64,000 nucleotides of DNA from Desulfogranum marinum (GTDB lineage Bacteria > Desulfobacterota > Desulfobulbia > Desulfobulbales > Desulfobulbaceae), in NCBI RefSeq assembly GCF_016918565.1, contig NZ_JAFFQD010000017.1, forward strand, positions 34,590 through 98,589, written 5' to 3'. Shown piece after piece: positions 1 through 8,845 of this stretch. A program made the translations under genes and the position numbers. How positions within the stretch are numbered: the first letter of the stretch is position 1; the number at the start of each line of letters is the position of its first letter. The notes under the pieces were generated by a model. That model had not been told where the DNA came from. It saw only the letters and a program-made list of their open reading frames with translations, and searched no databases.

Positions 1-2329
1 CTTCGGCCGCGCTGATCCATTCCAGTTGCAACCTTTCCGGGCGGATGCCAAGTCGTACCATTTTTTTGTGCAGTTTCGCCACCCGTTTTTCGGTCCAGTG
101 ATTGGCATCGATATAGTGGCAGTCGCCTATGTGGCAGCCGCTCACAAGCACCACCGGTGCTCCGCCGCGAAATCCTTCCCATATGAATTTCTCATCCACC
201 CTGCCCGAACACATGACTCTTACCAGGTGGGCGTTGGCTGGATACTGCAACCTCGATACGCCGGCATAATCGGCTCCTGCATAGGAGCACCAGTTACAGG
301 CAAAGACCAATATTTTGGTTTCCGGTTCTGTGGTAAGCATGGCATCGACCTGGCCGAGAATCTGCTGGTCGGTGTAATGATTCATGATGATCGCATCAAA
401 GTGGCATTCAGCTGCACAGGTTCCGCAACCAGCACACGCTGCGGAATTGACCTCTGCCGGTTTTTTATTTTTTACATCAACCGAAATGGCATTGTAGGGA
501 CATACCTCTGCGCACTTGCCACAGGCCTTGCATTTCTCAGCGATAATCTCCGAGGTGATCGGTTCAGAGCTTATTTCTCCCTTATGCATCAGGCGGACAG
601 CTCTGACAGCAGCTGCTGAAGCCTGGGTGACGCTTTCCTTGATGTCTTTTGGCCCTTCGGCGCATCCTGCATAAAAGATACCGCGGGTTGCGGCATCCAC
701 CGGTTGCAGCTTGGGATGGGCTTCCAGGTAAAAACCATCAGGGGTCAGCTGTAGTCCCATAATCTCCTGCAGGCGTTGGGTACTAGGCGCTGGTTTTACG
801 CCTAAGGCAAGCACCAGCATGTCCAGTTCATGGAATTCCAGCTTACCAGTGGCGGAGTTCTCAACCGCAACCCGCATGGTATTCTCTGCTGTTTCTTCAA
901 GAGAACCAGGCAATCCGCGGATGTACTTGACTCCCAGCCTACGGCTTCTCGTATACAGGTCTTCAAATCCTTTACCAAAGGCACGGATATCAATATAGAA
1001 CACCTTTACTTCCATGTCCGGATAATGCTCTTTGAGCACCAGTGTGGATTTGATGGTGTTCATGCAACAGATGTTGGAACAGTATTGCTCCCCTTTTCTG
1101 AGTGACCTGGAACCAACGCACTGAATAAAACCGACCGATTTCGGTTTTTTTCTGTCTGTCGGTCGAATCAGGGACCCTTTTGATGGTCCTCCGGCGTTGA
1201 CCAATCGCTCGAACTCAAGACTGGTCAGTACGTTTTCAAATCGGGTATACCCGTACTCGTCCAGTTCGGTGGGATCATATGGCTCCAGCCCTGTTGCTAC
1301 AATAATAGAGCCTACCTGCTCTGTAATCTCTTCGTCCGACATATGGAAATTGATACATTTTTTATCGCATGCATCGACACATTTTGAGCAGACCGCCGGG
1401 TTATGTCCTAAACACTCATTGATATTGATGAGATAAGAGGAAGGGACAGCCTGGGGAAACGGACTGTAAATGGCCTTGCGCGAGGCAAGTCCCATATTAA
1501 ATTCATCCGGACGAACCACAGGACAAACCGTGGCGCAATCGCCGCAGGAAGTACAGGCAGTTTCGTCAACATATTTTGCCTTTTTGATAATTTTAACGTC
1601 AAAATTACCGACATAGCCTTTCACGTCCACGACCTCACTTAAGGTCAGGAGCTTTATTCGTGGATGCCGACCGGCATCCGTCATCTTAGGACCGAGTATT
1701 CAAATCGAGCAGTCCATGGTTGGAAAGGTTTTATCCAACCGGGCCATCATGCCGCCAATGGAGGGTTGTTTTTCCACCAGGGTGACGTCATATCCGCAAT
1801 CTGCAAGATCAAGGGCGGCCTGGATTCCGGCAATACCGCCGCCAATGACCAATGTCTTTTTGATCAGCGGCAGCGTCTCTTCGGTCAATGGATCAAGGTG
1901 GCGTACTCTGGAAACAGCCATATCTACAAGGGTCTCTGCCTTGCGGGTGGCGTTTTCAATATCGTTCATGTGCACCCAGGAGCACTGCTCCCGCAGGTTG
2001 GCCATCTCCATCATGTAGGGATTGAGGCCTGCATCCTGCACCATCTGCTTGAAGGTCGGTTCATGCAGCCGTGGAGAGCAGGATGCGATTACAACCCGGT
2101 TCAGCTGGTTGTCGATAATATCCTGTTTTATTTCCTGCTGGCCTGGTTCTGAGCAGGCGTAGGTAATGTCTTTGGACAAAACAACATCATTGGCTGTAGA
2201 GGCTGATTCTGCCACCTGCGGGCAGTTAACAGATTGGGCTATATTTAGACCGCAATGACAGACATAGACGCCGATGCGGGGCGCAGCTTCGTCTCCTGCG
2301 GATCTTTGTCGGGAATTGGTTGGGGTCAT
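1..2329 (-). CDS. hdrA: HdrA-MvhD fusion, selenoprotein, 3' end outside window
   Basis: Heterodisulfide reductase subunit A-like iron-sulfur flavoprotein fused to a C-terminal MvhD/FlpD [2Fe-2S] domain. Starts at the ATG at 2329 behind GGAGAA. The N-terminus has the HdrA signature GVYVCHCG, and an FAD-binding GGGIAGIQAALDLA lies near residue 165. At residue 210, inside the HdrA motif TMDCSI-x-ILGPKM, the codon is TGA. The same frame continues without a stop to the window edge with recognisable HdrA sequence (GRHPRIKLLTLSEV, CTSCGDCATVCPV, GHNPAVCSKCVDACDKKC, then two ferredoxin motifs CKACGKCAEVCP and CAGCGTCAAEC). It then enters an MvhD domain (ILVFACNWCSYAGAD, VSGCHIGDCHY). The TGA therefore replaces the conserved Cys and is read as selenocysteine. 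A conventional gene caller would split this gene. It is the last visible gene of the kor-hdr operon, 21 bp after the HdrCB fusion. The 3' end lies beyond base 1. Confidence 0.93.
1662..1679 (-). promoter_or_regulatory. Bacterial SECIS hairpin of hdrA
   Basis: Perfect 7-bp stem GGATGCC/GGCATCC with apical loop GGUC. It begins 20 nt after the UGA, and the loop lies 27-31 nt downstream of it. The GGU(C) loop is like that of the E. coli fdhF SECIS, and the distance fits bacterial SECIS elements, which must sit just behind the UGA for SelB binding. Seen directly; the function is inferred. Confidence 0.8.
1700..1702 (-). other. In-frame UGA selenocysteine codon of hdrA
   Basis: TGA on the minus strand at the position of the conserved Cys in HdrA. 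The translation on both sides is HdrA in the same frame: DCSI before, ILGPKM after. HdrA is an established selenoprotein family in methanococci and some deltaproteobacteria. Confidence 0.9.
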
Positions 2330-2350
2330 GGGAATTCTCCGCTGATATGA

Positions 2351-3967
2351 TTATTTCCAGCTGATGCTTTGCGCAATCACACTGGTGAGATCCTGCATGT
2401 CGATGGATAGTTTGTTAAGCCGTAATGGATCTTCCATGGCACACTTGAGATGGATCTGGCACTTGGGGCAGGCTGTGACGAGCAGGTCTGCTCCTGTATC
2501 TTGAGCTTGTTCCAGGCGTTTAACCTGCATTGCCTTGCTGTAGCTATCACACCCTGTCCAGGCACTATTTCCGCAACACACAGCCGCTCTGCCGGATTCC
2601 TGCATTTCTTGAAACGACTCTGGACTGAGCCGGTCTAGCAGTTGGCGCGGCAATTCCGGTTTGTCCTCAAGGCGAGTAAGGCGACAGGAGTCTTGGAAGG
2701 TTATGTTTTTGGCCAAGGGCTTGAAGCTGACTGCAGACCGGTCAATCTCTTTTTCGAGGAATTCATACAGGTGGATGACCTCGAAGTTCAGTGCCAAACC
2801 GTGTGCCGGATAGGTCGTGTTAAAGGTCATGTAACATTCCGGACAGGAAGTGATCATGGTGTCAATGCCAAGGCTGTTCAGCCGGTCGGCATTCAGACGA
2901 GCAATTTGAAGAAAACACTCCTTGTCGCCGGACCAGAGCAGATCGTGGCCGCAGCAGCGTTCATCTTTGAGTAGTCGAGGGTGGACATCAAAGAAGTTGA
3001 GCAGCCTGATGGCATCGAACAGGATTTTTTCTGTGTGTACATCCAGGTGCTTGTTAAAAAAAATGTCGTAATAAGGTGCGCAACCTCCATAAAAGAGGAT
3101 GTTGCTTTTCTGGTCGACCTGCAGCTCTTGTGGGATGTCCTGCCACCGGTTGGGAGTCAGTTCGGGTGAAGCCATGGAGCGCATCAGCGCGTGCAGAAAA
3201 CCACCGTGGGTTTCGTCACCGAGTTTGTTATTTTGTTTGTAAAGATGGCGCAGCTCTTTAATAAATTTGGGAAAATTGACAGCCGACGGACAGCGCTCGT
3301 AACATAATCCGCAAGTCAGGCAGGACCAGACATTTTCCTTCACGCTCTCATCGTTCAGATTACCGGCAATGGCTGCAGTGGCTATGCCGCGTGCTGAAAA
3401 GGGTTTACCGATCAGCGCCAAAGGACAGGCAGAAGAGCATTTACCGCAATCCTGGCAAGCGTAAATGTCATGGGCGGCAATGAGTTGCTGCAGCTCGGGG
3501 CCTGCATTCATGGGAATGTTGGTAACCGGTTGTGCTCCGACAGCGGGTTGAATACTTGTTTTCCCGCGTTGCTGCAGATCGTGGAGAAAGGTTTCAAGAA
3601 AGAGCAGCAGTTTTTCTGATTCATCCGGCAAGAAAGAGGCAAAGCGCAGCCTGTCGCTACCAAGACCCAGAAGGTCAAGAATCATTCCTGTATCTTTGGT
3701 GTTACGCTGCGCTGTTGCGGTGCCTGTGCCATACCTGCAGGTACCCGGATCGCAGCCGACCAGGGCTACTCCATCTCCGCCCATGGAAAATGCCTTGAGC
3801 AACAGAGCGCGGTCGATCCTGCCGGTACAGGGAATGCGAACCATGTGCACTTCATCCGGGATAGGGCGCTGTTCATCCTGCAGGGTCTGGTAGGCTGCAT
3901 GGGCTCCCCAGTTGCAGAGGAATAAGATGATTTTAATAGGTGAGGACTCTTTATTGTGCATAGTCAT
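2351..3967 (-). CDS. MvhD-HdrC-HdrB fusion protein
   Basis: A 538-residue fusion of three electron-transfer modules. Residues about 10-140 form an MvhD/FlpD domain (LFLCNWGAHAAYQTL, GCDPGTCRYGTG). Residues about 165-245 are HdrC-like with two 4Fe-4S motifs (CQDCGKCSSACPLA and CLTCGLCYERCPSA). Residues about 285-530 are HdrB-like with two CCG cysteine-rich halves (CCGHDLLWSG with SCPECYM, and CCGNSAWTGC with ACPKCQIH). In HdrB these cysteines bind the noncubane 4Fe-4S clusters that reduce disulfides. The start overlaps the end of the upstream flavoprotein gene by 17 bp, so the two are probably translationally coupled, and hdrA follows 21 bp later. Together they make an HdrABC-MvhD set. The disulfide substrate or partner is unknown: a small thiol, a DsrC-type protein or another carrier. 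Confidence 0.88.
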   Translation of the reverse strand: MTMHNKESSPIKIILFLCNWGAHAAYQTLQDEQRPIPDEVHMVRIPCTGRIDRALLLKAFSMGGDGVALVGCDPGTCRYGTGTATAQRNTKDTGMILDLLGLGSDRLRFASFLPDESEKLLLFLETFLHDLQQRGKTSIQPAVGAQPVTNIPMNAGPELQQLIAAHDIYACQDCGKCSSACPLALIGKPFSARGIATAAIAGNLNDESVKENVWSCLTCGLCYERCPSAVNFPKFIKELRHLYKQNNKLGDETHGGFLHALMRSMASPELTPNRWQDIPQELQVDQKSNILFYGGCAPYYDIFFNKHLDVHTEKILFDAIRLLNFFDVHPRLLKDERCCGHDLLWSGDKECFLQIARLNADRLNSLGIDTMITSCPECYMTFNTTYPAHGLALNFEVIHLYEFLEKEIDRSAVSFKPLAKNITFQDSCRLTRLEDKPELPRQLLDRLSPESFQEMQESGRAAVCCGNSAWTGCDSYSKAMQVKRLEQAQDTGADLLVTACPKCQIHLKCAMEDPLRLNKLSIDMQDLTSVIAQSISWK

Positions 3968-6900
3968 GAATGTCCTGATTGCTTAATATTTCTTCGAGAG
4001 TTTGCTCAAGGTATTCTCGGTTACGATAGGGACTGTCGGCAGCTCCGGTCGGGCAGACGGATATACAGTTACCACAGCCCTTGCAGATGGCTTCGTCCAC
4101 CGTGGCTTGCCACCCTCCGCTTTGGTTTTGTTGAAAGGTGACGGCATGGTATGGGCATACGCTTGAGCAACGACCGCATCCCCGGCAGAGTTTCTGATTG
4201 ACAACCACAGTAAACCCTTTACTTTGCCGTGGCCCTCTCGGCAGAGCAGATGCAGCCATTATCGCTGCAGCAGCGCCTTTTTTCAGCTTGGAAACATTGA
4301 TACCAGGTGGTTCGGCAAGAAAGAGACCTGGAACCGAAGTGGCGCACGGATAGGCAAAAGGAATGCCGGCGACTCCTTTTTGCTGGAGGAGTGGTTCTAT
4401 GTGGCAGGTGGGGAGACCTTCCTGATGAGTATAGGGAAGGGTTCGTCGTGCCTTGTCGCCAAGGATAACCGTTCCGGCCCTGATCACCTGTCGTTCCTGA
4501 TCGGATTCAATCAGGATTTGGAAGTCACCGATGGTGCCGCTGAGCGCCTTTACATCCCAGCCGGTGAAACTGTGGATGTTTTCATTGGGTGTAGGTTCGG
4601 TGAGAGGCTGCTCTCTGGTGCCAAAGCGAAAGACGTCGTGCCCGGTATCGGCAAGGTGAACGGCACTGGTGCGTGTTGCCTCGGAATTGCCGATGACAGC
4701 GGCCGTAAAATTATAGTTGCGGTCTACTGCGGGCAGTGGTTTGAGTATTTTTGCCCGTTCTATTGACCTGTGAAGTAACCCCTGGAACCGTTGCATGGCG
4801 AGCTCAGGATTGCTTTTGACCAAGCGTAATATCTCACCGCGCAGGTTGGACGTTTCCACCATGGATCTACTGATACCCGTAGCATGGAAAAGTTTGTCTT
4901 TGAGACGGCTGCGTTGATCTGTACATGAGCTGCACACAAAGTTGAGCGGACAGCAGACACAGGAACCGAGCACAATCCTGGTCAAGCCCTTTTCCCGGGT
5001 AGTTTTTATGATGGTATCGATTCCTTCACTGACGCAGGCAGAGGTCAATTCCTCCATGTGAACGATTGCAGGGTCCATTGCCTTCTGTTCCTGGAGATAC
5101 GTAGTCATCCCTTCCATCCAGCCGAGGGAGTCGTTGCAGCGGCAGACAAAAACACCGATGCGCGATTCGGGAGAGAGGCCGGCATCAGGTACGGCAAAGG
5201 CCAGGCCGTGTCCCTTGGTCTTTTTTCCGGCTGTGTCACTGAGAAGAAGCATTGCTTTGCCCGCTGCGGCAAAACCGCGCACGGTCATATCGTCAACATC
5301 GGCTCGAGCAGCCTTGGGGCCGTATGCCCGGATGACATCCTCCCCCTTGATATTGGTGGTCATGGCTGGGTCGGCAACAATAAGTACGCCTCCCTGCTCC
5401 TTGATTTCCTGCTCCTGCTGCAGGTGGTCGATGGCCTTGAGGGCGCCGCAAGCCTCTATGCACTGGAAGCATTCCGAACAGGCGCCGCATTGGAGACATC
5501 TTTGTGCTTCAGCCTGGGCCTGTTGCTTGGAAAGGCCAAGTGCTACCTCGGTGAAATCCTTTTTCCTTGCTTCAGCTTCTTTTTCAGCCATTTCCGGTCG
5601 TTTTTGCCAGGCGATATCTGGTGGAATGGCTGTGAAATCCTTTTGCTCAGGACGGGTAAGAGGCTGGACAAGTGCCTCTCCGCTGAGGTCTGTATGGATT
5701 GCAGCAGCTGCACGCTTACCTGAGGCCATGGCGTGGACAACCGATGATGGCCCGGAAACTGCGTCTCCTGCTGCATACAATCCGTCTGTTGATGTCCTTT
5801 GTGCCGCATCGGTGGCGATAAAACCACGTTCCGTGACTTCGAACGGAAGGGTGTCATCTTGCAAGGCAAAACCACCGACCTGCCCTACGGCCACAAAGGC
5901 ACGATCGAATTCGAGGGTAAAAGGAGCGTGGTTATCATCAATGGCCGGCCAGGCAATACCGTTGGCGTCAGGTTGTCCTGGTTTTGTCTTTTTGCACTCA
6001 AGTGCAGTAAAGTGGTTGTTTTCGCCTATAAACCCTATGACCTGGGTTTGGTCAACAATGGTTATTCCCTCTTCAATACCCTCCCGGATTTCATCTGCGT
6101 CAGCAGGTATCTGATTTTTTCCAAACCAGGAGACAAGTGTTACCGCAGCCCCCAATCTGATCAGAGTCCGGGCCAGGTCAAAGGCAGAGTTGCCGTCACC
6201 GATGACAGCCACCTTTTCGTTGAGTGTTTTCATGCATTGCAGCTTCCGGCTTCCCAGAAAGGCGATGCATCCTTCGATACCAGAGAGGTCTTCGCCGGGG
6301 ACACCGAGCTTGCGGTCATACCAGGTGCCAGTACTTACGATGACTGCCTGGTGCTCCCTCCGGAGGGGGGGAAGGTCGTCTTCCAGTGTTATCTTGCGGT
6401 CTGTTACAAAGTGTACGCCAAGGCGTTTAATGTGTTCCAGCTCGCGGTTGAGAATTGCTTCCGGCAACCGGTGAGTACCTATGCCGTAGCGGAGCATTCC
6501 ACCGATGGCTGTTTCTTTTTCAAATATGGTCACCGGGTAACCTAACCCTGCAAGCTCTGCGGCTGCAGCCAGGCCGGCAGGCCCTGAACCGATAATAGCT
6601 ATTTTTTCATTGCGCTTTTTGGGGGCGGGTAGACGGTCGGTTGGCTCGGTTCTTGTCGTATCACCCTCTATGTAATCGGCAACAAAGCGTTTGATAGCCC
6701 GTATGGATACGGCCTCGTCAACCTCGCCTCTTCGGCAGGCATCTTCGCATGGATGGGTGCAGATACGGCCACATATTCCCGGCAGCACGTTTTGCTCACG
6801 GATCAGATCCAGCGCCTCCTGGTATCTCCCTTGAGCCGCCAGGGCAACATACCCCTGGGCATTGACTCCCAACGGGCAGTTTGCCTGGCATAGTGGCTGC

Positions 6901-7349
6901 TGTCTTTTATCGATAACGGGGCGCCCTGGAAGTGCCACCCGAGAGTGAAAGGTGATGGGGCTGGAGCCTTCACAGGTGGTCACCGGACATGTTGCGGCAC
7001 ACTTGCCGCAAAGAGTACATTTTTCAGGATCAACAAAGGTCTGTTCTTGTGCAACCCGGACACTGAATCCCTGAGCGGTGTGTTTAATGGAATTGATTCT
7101 GGCGGGCAGGATGCTACGGATGGCGCTGTTGCGCATGATCCTGATCAGTCCAGGTCGGTATGCATAGTTAAAGCTCAGGCCGGAACGGAGTCGGAACTTG
7201 TCGGCATTCAGCTTGTAGTCCATATCCGGTTCCGACTCGATCAGGGTGACGGGTACGCCAAGCTCGCCAAGTTTGTTGGTAGCTGCAATGCCTTCCGGGG
7301 TGGCTCCGATAACGATAACTCTTTGTAAACGTTCTTTTTCTCGTTTCAT
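3951..7349 (-). CDS. GltD/HdrA-like multi-cluster flavoprotein (NAD(P)H-linked)
   Basis: A 1132-residue composite flavoprotein. Residues 1-100 are a short HdrA-like nucleotide fold. A CTLCGKCAATCPVTTC cluster follows near 110-125. Residues about 150-620 resemble the glutamate synthase small subunit: an N-terminal cysteine-rich part (CQANCPLG, CGRICTHPCEDAC), an FAD site IAIIGSGPAGLAAA near 250 and an NAD(P)H site VAVIGDGNSAFDLA near 380. A second cysteine-rich stretch (CLQCGACSECFQCIEAC) sits near 670. The region from about 770 to 1040 is HdrA-like (GVFVCRCN, GSCVCCP). A C-terminal ferredoxin has CRGCGRCSSVCP and CKGCGNCISVCP. The start shares one base with the korC stop (TAATG). Such GltD modules usually pass electrons between NAD(P)H and Fe-S clusters, so this is the likely pyridine-nucleotide module of the Kor-Hdr assembly. 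The substrate is not proven. Confidence 0.87.
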   Translation of the reverse strand: MKREKERLQRVIVIGATPEGIAATNKLGELGVPVTLIESEPDMDYKLNADKFRLRSGLSFNYAYRPGLIRIMRNSAIRSILPARINSIKHTAQGFSVRVAQEQTFVDPEKCTLCGKCAATCPVTTCEGSSPITFHSRVALPGRPVIDKRQQPLCQANCPLGVNAQGYVALAAQGRYQEALDLIREQNVLPGICGRICTHPCEDACRRGEVDEAVSIRAIKRFVADYIEGDTTRTEPTDRLPAPKKRNEKIAIIGSGPAGLAAAAELAGLGYPVTIFEKETAIGGMLRYGIGTHRLPEAILNRELEHIKRLGVHFVTDRKITLEDDLPPLRREHQAVIVSTGTWYDRKLGVPGEDLSGIEGCIAFLGSRKLQCMKTLNEKVAVIGDGNSAFDLARTLIRLGAAVTLVSWFGKNQIPADADEIREGIEEGITIVDQTQVIGFIGENNHFTALECKKTKPGQPDANGIAWPAIDDNHAPFTLEFDRAFVAVGQVGGFALQDDTLPFEVTERGFIATDAAQRTSTDGLYAAGDAVSGPSSVVHAMASGKRAAAAIHTDLSGEALVQPLTRPEQKDFTAIPPDIAWQKRPEMAEKEAEARKKDFTEVALGLSKQQAQAEAQRCLQCGACSECFQCIEACGALKAIDHLQQEQEIKEQGGVLIVADPAMTTNIKGEDVIRAYGPKAARADVDDMTVRGFAAAGKAMLLLSDTAGKKTKGHGLAFAVPDAGLSPESRIGVFVCRCNDSLGWMEGMTTYLQEQKAMDPAIVHMEELTSACVSEGIDTIIKTTREKGLTRIVLGSCVCCPLNFVCSSCTDQRSRLKDKLFHATGISRSMVETSNLRGEILRLVKSNPELAMQRFQGLLHRSIERAKILKPLPAVDRNYNFTAAVIGNSEATRTSAVHLADTGHDVFRFGTREQPLTEPTPNENIHSFTGWDVKALSGTIGDFQILIESDQERQVIRAGTVILGDKARRTLPYTHQEGLPTCHIEPLLQQKGVAGIPFAYPCATSVPGLFLAEPPGINVSKLKKGAAAAIMAASALPRGPRQSKGFTVVVNQKLCRGCGRCSSVCPYHAVTFQQNQSGGWQATVDEAICKGCGNCISVCPTGAADSPYRNREYLEQTLEEILSNQDIHDYAQ

Positions 7350-7954
7350 TATACAATGGCTCCTGTCTGACCGGCGGCTTTCCTTTCTCGGCCCTTAAGG
7401 GTGGAGAGGCCGTAATCATAGCCTTTGGTGAAGGCTGCAATGTTTTTTTGTTCTGTGCCTTTGGGGACGGATTTGGCAATCATGTCCTCGGCAGAACTGG
7501 TGGAGACAAGCTGGGTAATGGCGGTTGTAAAACCAACCATGATGATATTAGCCATCATTTTGTTTCCCAGTTTTTCCGCCATCCGTGTAGAGGAGATTGC
7601 ATAGGCCGGGCAGGGCGCATCAACGGTAGGTACCAGATCTTGGTCGATGAGCAGAATGCTGTCTTCAGTTATCTGGCCGGCGAATTTATCATAACCGGCC
7701 TGGGACATGGCAATCAGGATATCAGGGTATTGCACATAGGGGTAATGGATGGGAGTGTTGGAGATGATTACCTGTGCGTTACAAGCGCCACCCCTGGATT
7801 CAGGACCATAGGCCTGCACCAGTGTGCTTTCCTTATGGTCGCCAAGAGAGGCCGCCATGCCCAGGATTTTTCCGGCAAGGATTATGCCTTGACCGCCAAA
7901 TCCAGTGACAATGATTTCCGTTTGCGCAATGGTGTTTTTTTCCTTGTCAGTCAT
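7349..7954 (-). CDS. korC: 2-oxoacid:ferredoxin oxidoreductase, gamma subunit
   Basis: A 201-residue gamma subunit of the KorABC/PFOR family. The family signature GFGGQGIILAGKILG is at residues 18-32, followed by AYGPESRGG. In this family the gamma domain joins the alpha/beta TPP core and helps bind CoA. It lies 36 bp after korB and ends in TAATG, overlapping the start of the large flavoprotein. That coupling suggests the Hdr/GltD proteins are made in step with the oxidoreductase. The order korD-A-B-C is the usual one for 2-oxoglutarate:ferredoxin oxidoreductase, but substrate specificity (2-oxoglutarate versus another 2-oxoacid) cannot be settled from the sequence. Confidence 0.93.
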   Translation of the reverse strand: MTDKEKNTIAQTEIIVTGFGGQGIILAGKILGMAASLGDHKESTLVQAYGPESRGGACNAQVIISNTPIHYPYVQYPDILIAMSQAGYDKFAGQITEDSILLIDQDLVPTVDAPCPAYAISSTRMAEKLGNKMMANIIMVGFTTAITQLVSTSSAEDMIAKSVPKGTEQKNIAAFTKGYDYGLSTLKGRERKAAGQTGAIV

Positions 7955-7990
7955 ATTACTTTGTCAGCAGGCGTATTGGTGAGAGGAGGC

Positions 7991-8842
7991 TTAGTCGTCG
8001 GAACAGGGACGATGACAGGTCGAGGCGTACATGTCGTCACAGGTGTTTCGCTCTGTATCAACAAATTTGCCCAAGATAACTCCACGGTTAAAATCGATAT
8101 CAGCCGTTACCGGATCAGCGCCATTTTTGATAATGGTGTTGTCCTGGTAGAGTTTAAGGGTATCGAGCGGCTTTTCCTTGTTCCTTCGTCCATAATTGAT
8201 CGGACAGGGGGAGAGTACCTCGATAAATGAAAAACCCTTTTTATTGATGGCTTCGTTGATAGAGTCGGTTAGGTCCCTGGTGTGGAGAATAGTCCACCTG
8301 GCAACATAGGAGGCACCGGAAGCATAGGCCATCAATGGCAGGTTGAAAGGTGAATCCGGATTGCCGAATGGAGTTGTTGTGGTGTTTGCGTTGTTGGGGG
8401 TGGTGGCTGCTACCTGGCCGCCGGTCATCCCATAGGTGAGATTGTTAACACAGACAACGGTGATATCCATGTTGCGCCTGGCTGCATGGATAAAATGGTT
8501 GCCGCCAATGGCAAACAGGTCGCCGTCGCCGCTGAAGACAATAACCTTCAGGTCCGGGTTGGCCATCTTGATCCCGCTGGCAAAGGGAATGGCCCTGCCA
8601 TGGGTGGTATGAAAGGAGTCAAGGTTAACATAGCCGGCCCCCCTGGCTGAGCAGCCGATTCCGGAGACCATCGTGAACCGGTTGTAAGGAATCTCGGTAG
8701 CTTTGATAGCTTTTAAGCAGGAAGAAAACACCGTGCCGATGCCGCACCCCGAGCACCATATATGCGGGATTCGGTCGGTACGAATAAGATCGTCAAGGGG
8801 GTGGACAGGTTGCTTGTTGTATTTTTTAGGATTTTTTGTCAT
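7991..8842 (-). CDS. korB: 2-oxoacid:ferredoxin oxidoreductase, beta subunit
   Basis: A 283-residue TPP-binding subunit. The cysteine pair WCSGCGIG near residue 30 binds a 4Fe-4S cluster. The TPP/Mg motif is GDGDLFAIGGNHFIHAARRN near residues 105-125, followed by NNLTYGMTGGQ, and CPINYGRRNK lies near residue 213. The length is normal for KorB. Three bases separate it from korA. The C-terminus carries three extra cysteines (NTCDD, STCHRPCSDD) not usual in the family, which may be a small added metal site or just a tail. Confidence 0.94.
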   Translation of the reverse strand: MTKNPKKYNKQPVHPLDDLIRTDRIPHIWCSGCGIGTVFSSCLKAIKATEIPYNRFTMVSGIGCSARGAGYVNLDSFHTTHGRAIPFASGIKMANPDLKVIVFSGDGDLFAIGGNHFIHAARRNMDITVVCVNNLTYGMTGGQVAATTPNNANTTTTPFGNPDSPFNLPLMAYASGASYVARWTILHTRDLTDSINEAINKKGFSFIEVLSPCPINYGRRNKEKPLDTLKLYQDNTIIKNGADPVTADIDFNRGVILGKFVDTERNTCDDMYASTCHRPCSDD

Positions 8843-8845
8843 TGC

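Noticed and set aside
26..1614. Several open frames on both strands at the left edge (for example 26-619 plus, 1408-1614 minus)
   Set aside because: They lie across the HdrA reading frame, which is open past the UGA and full of family motifs.
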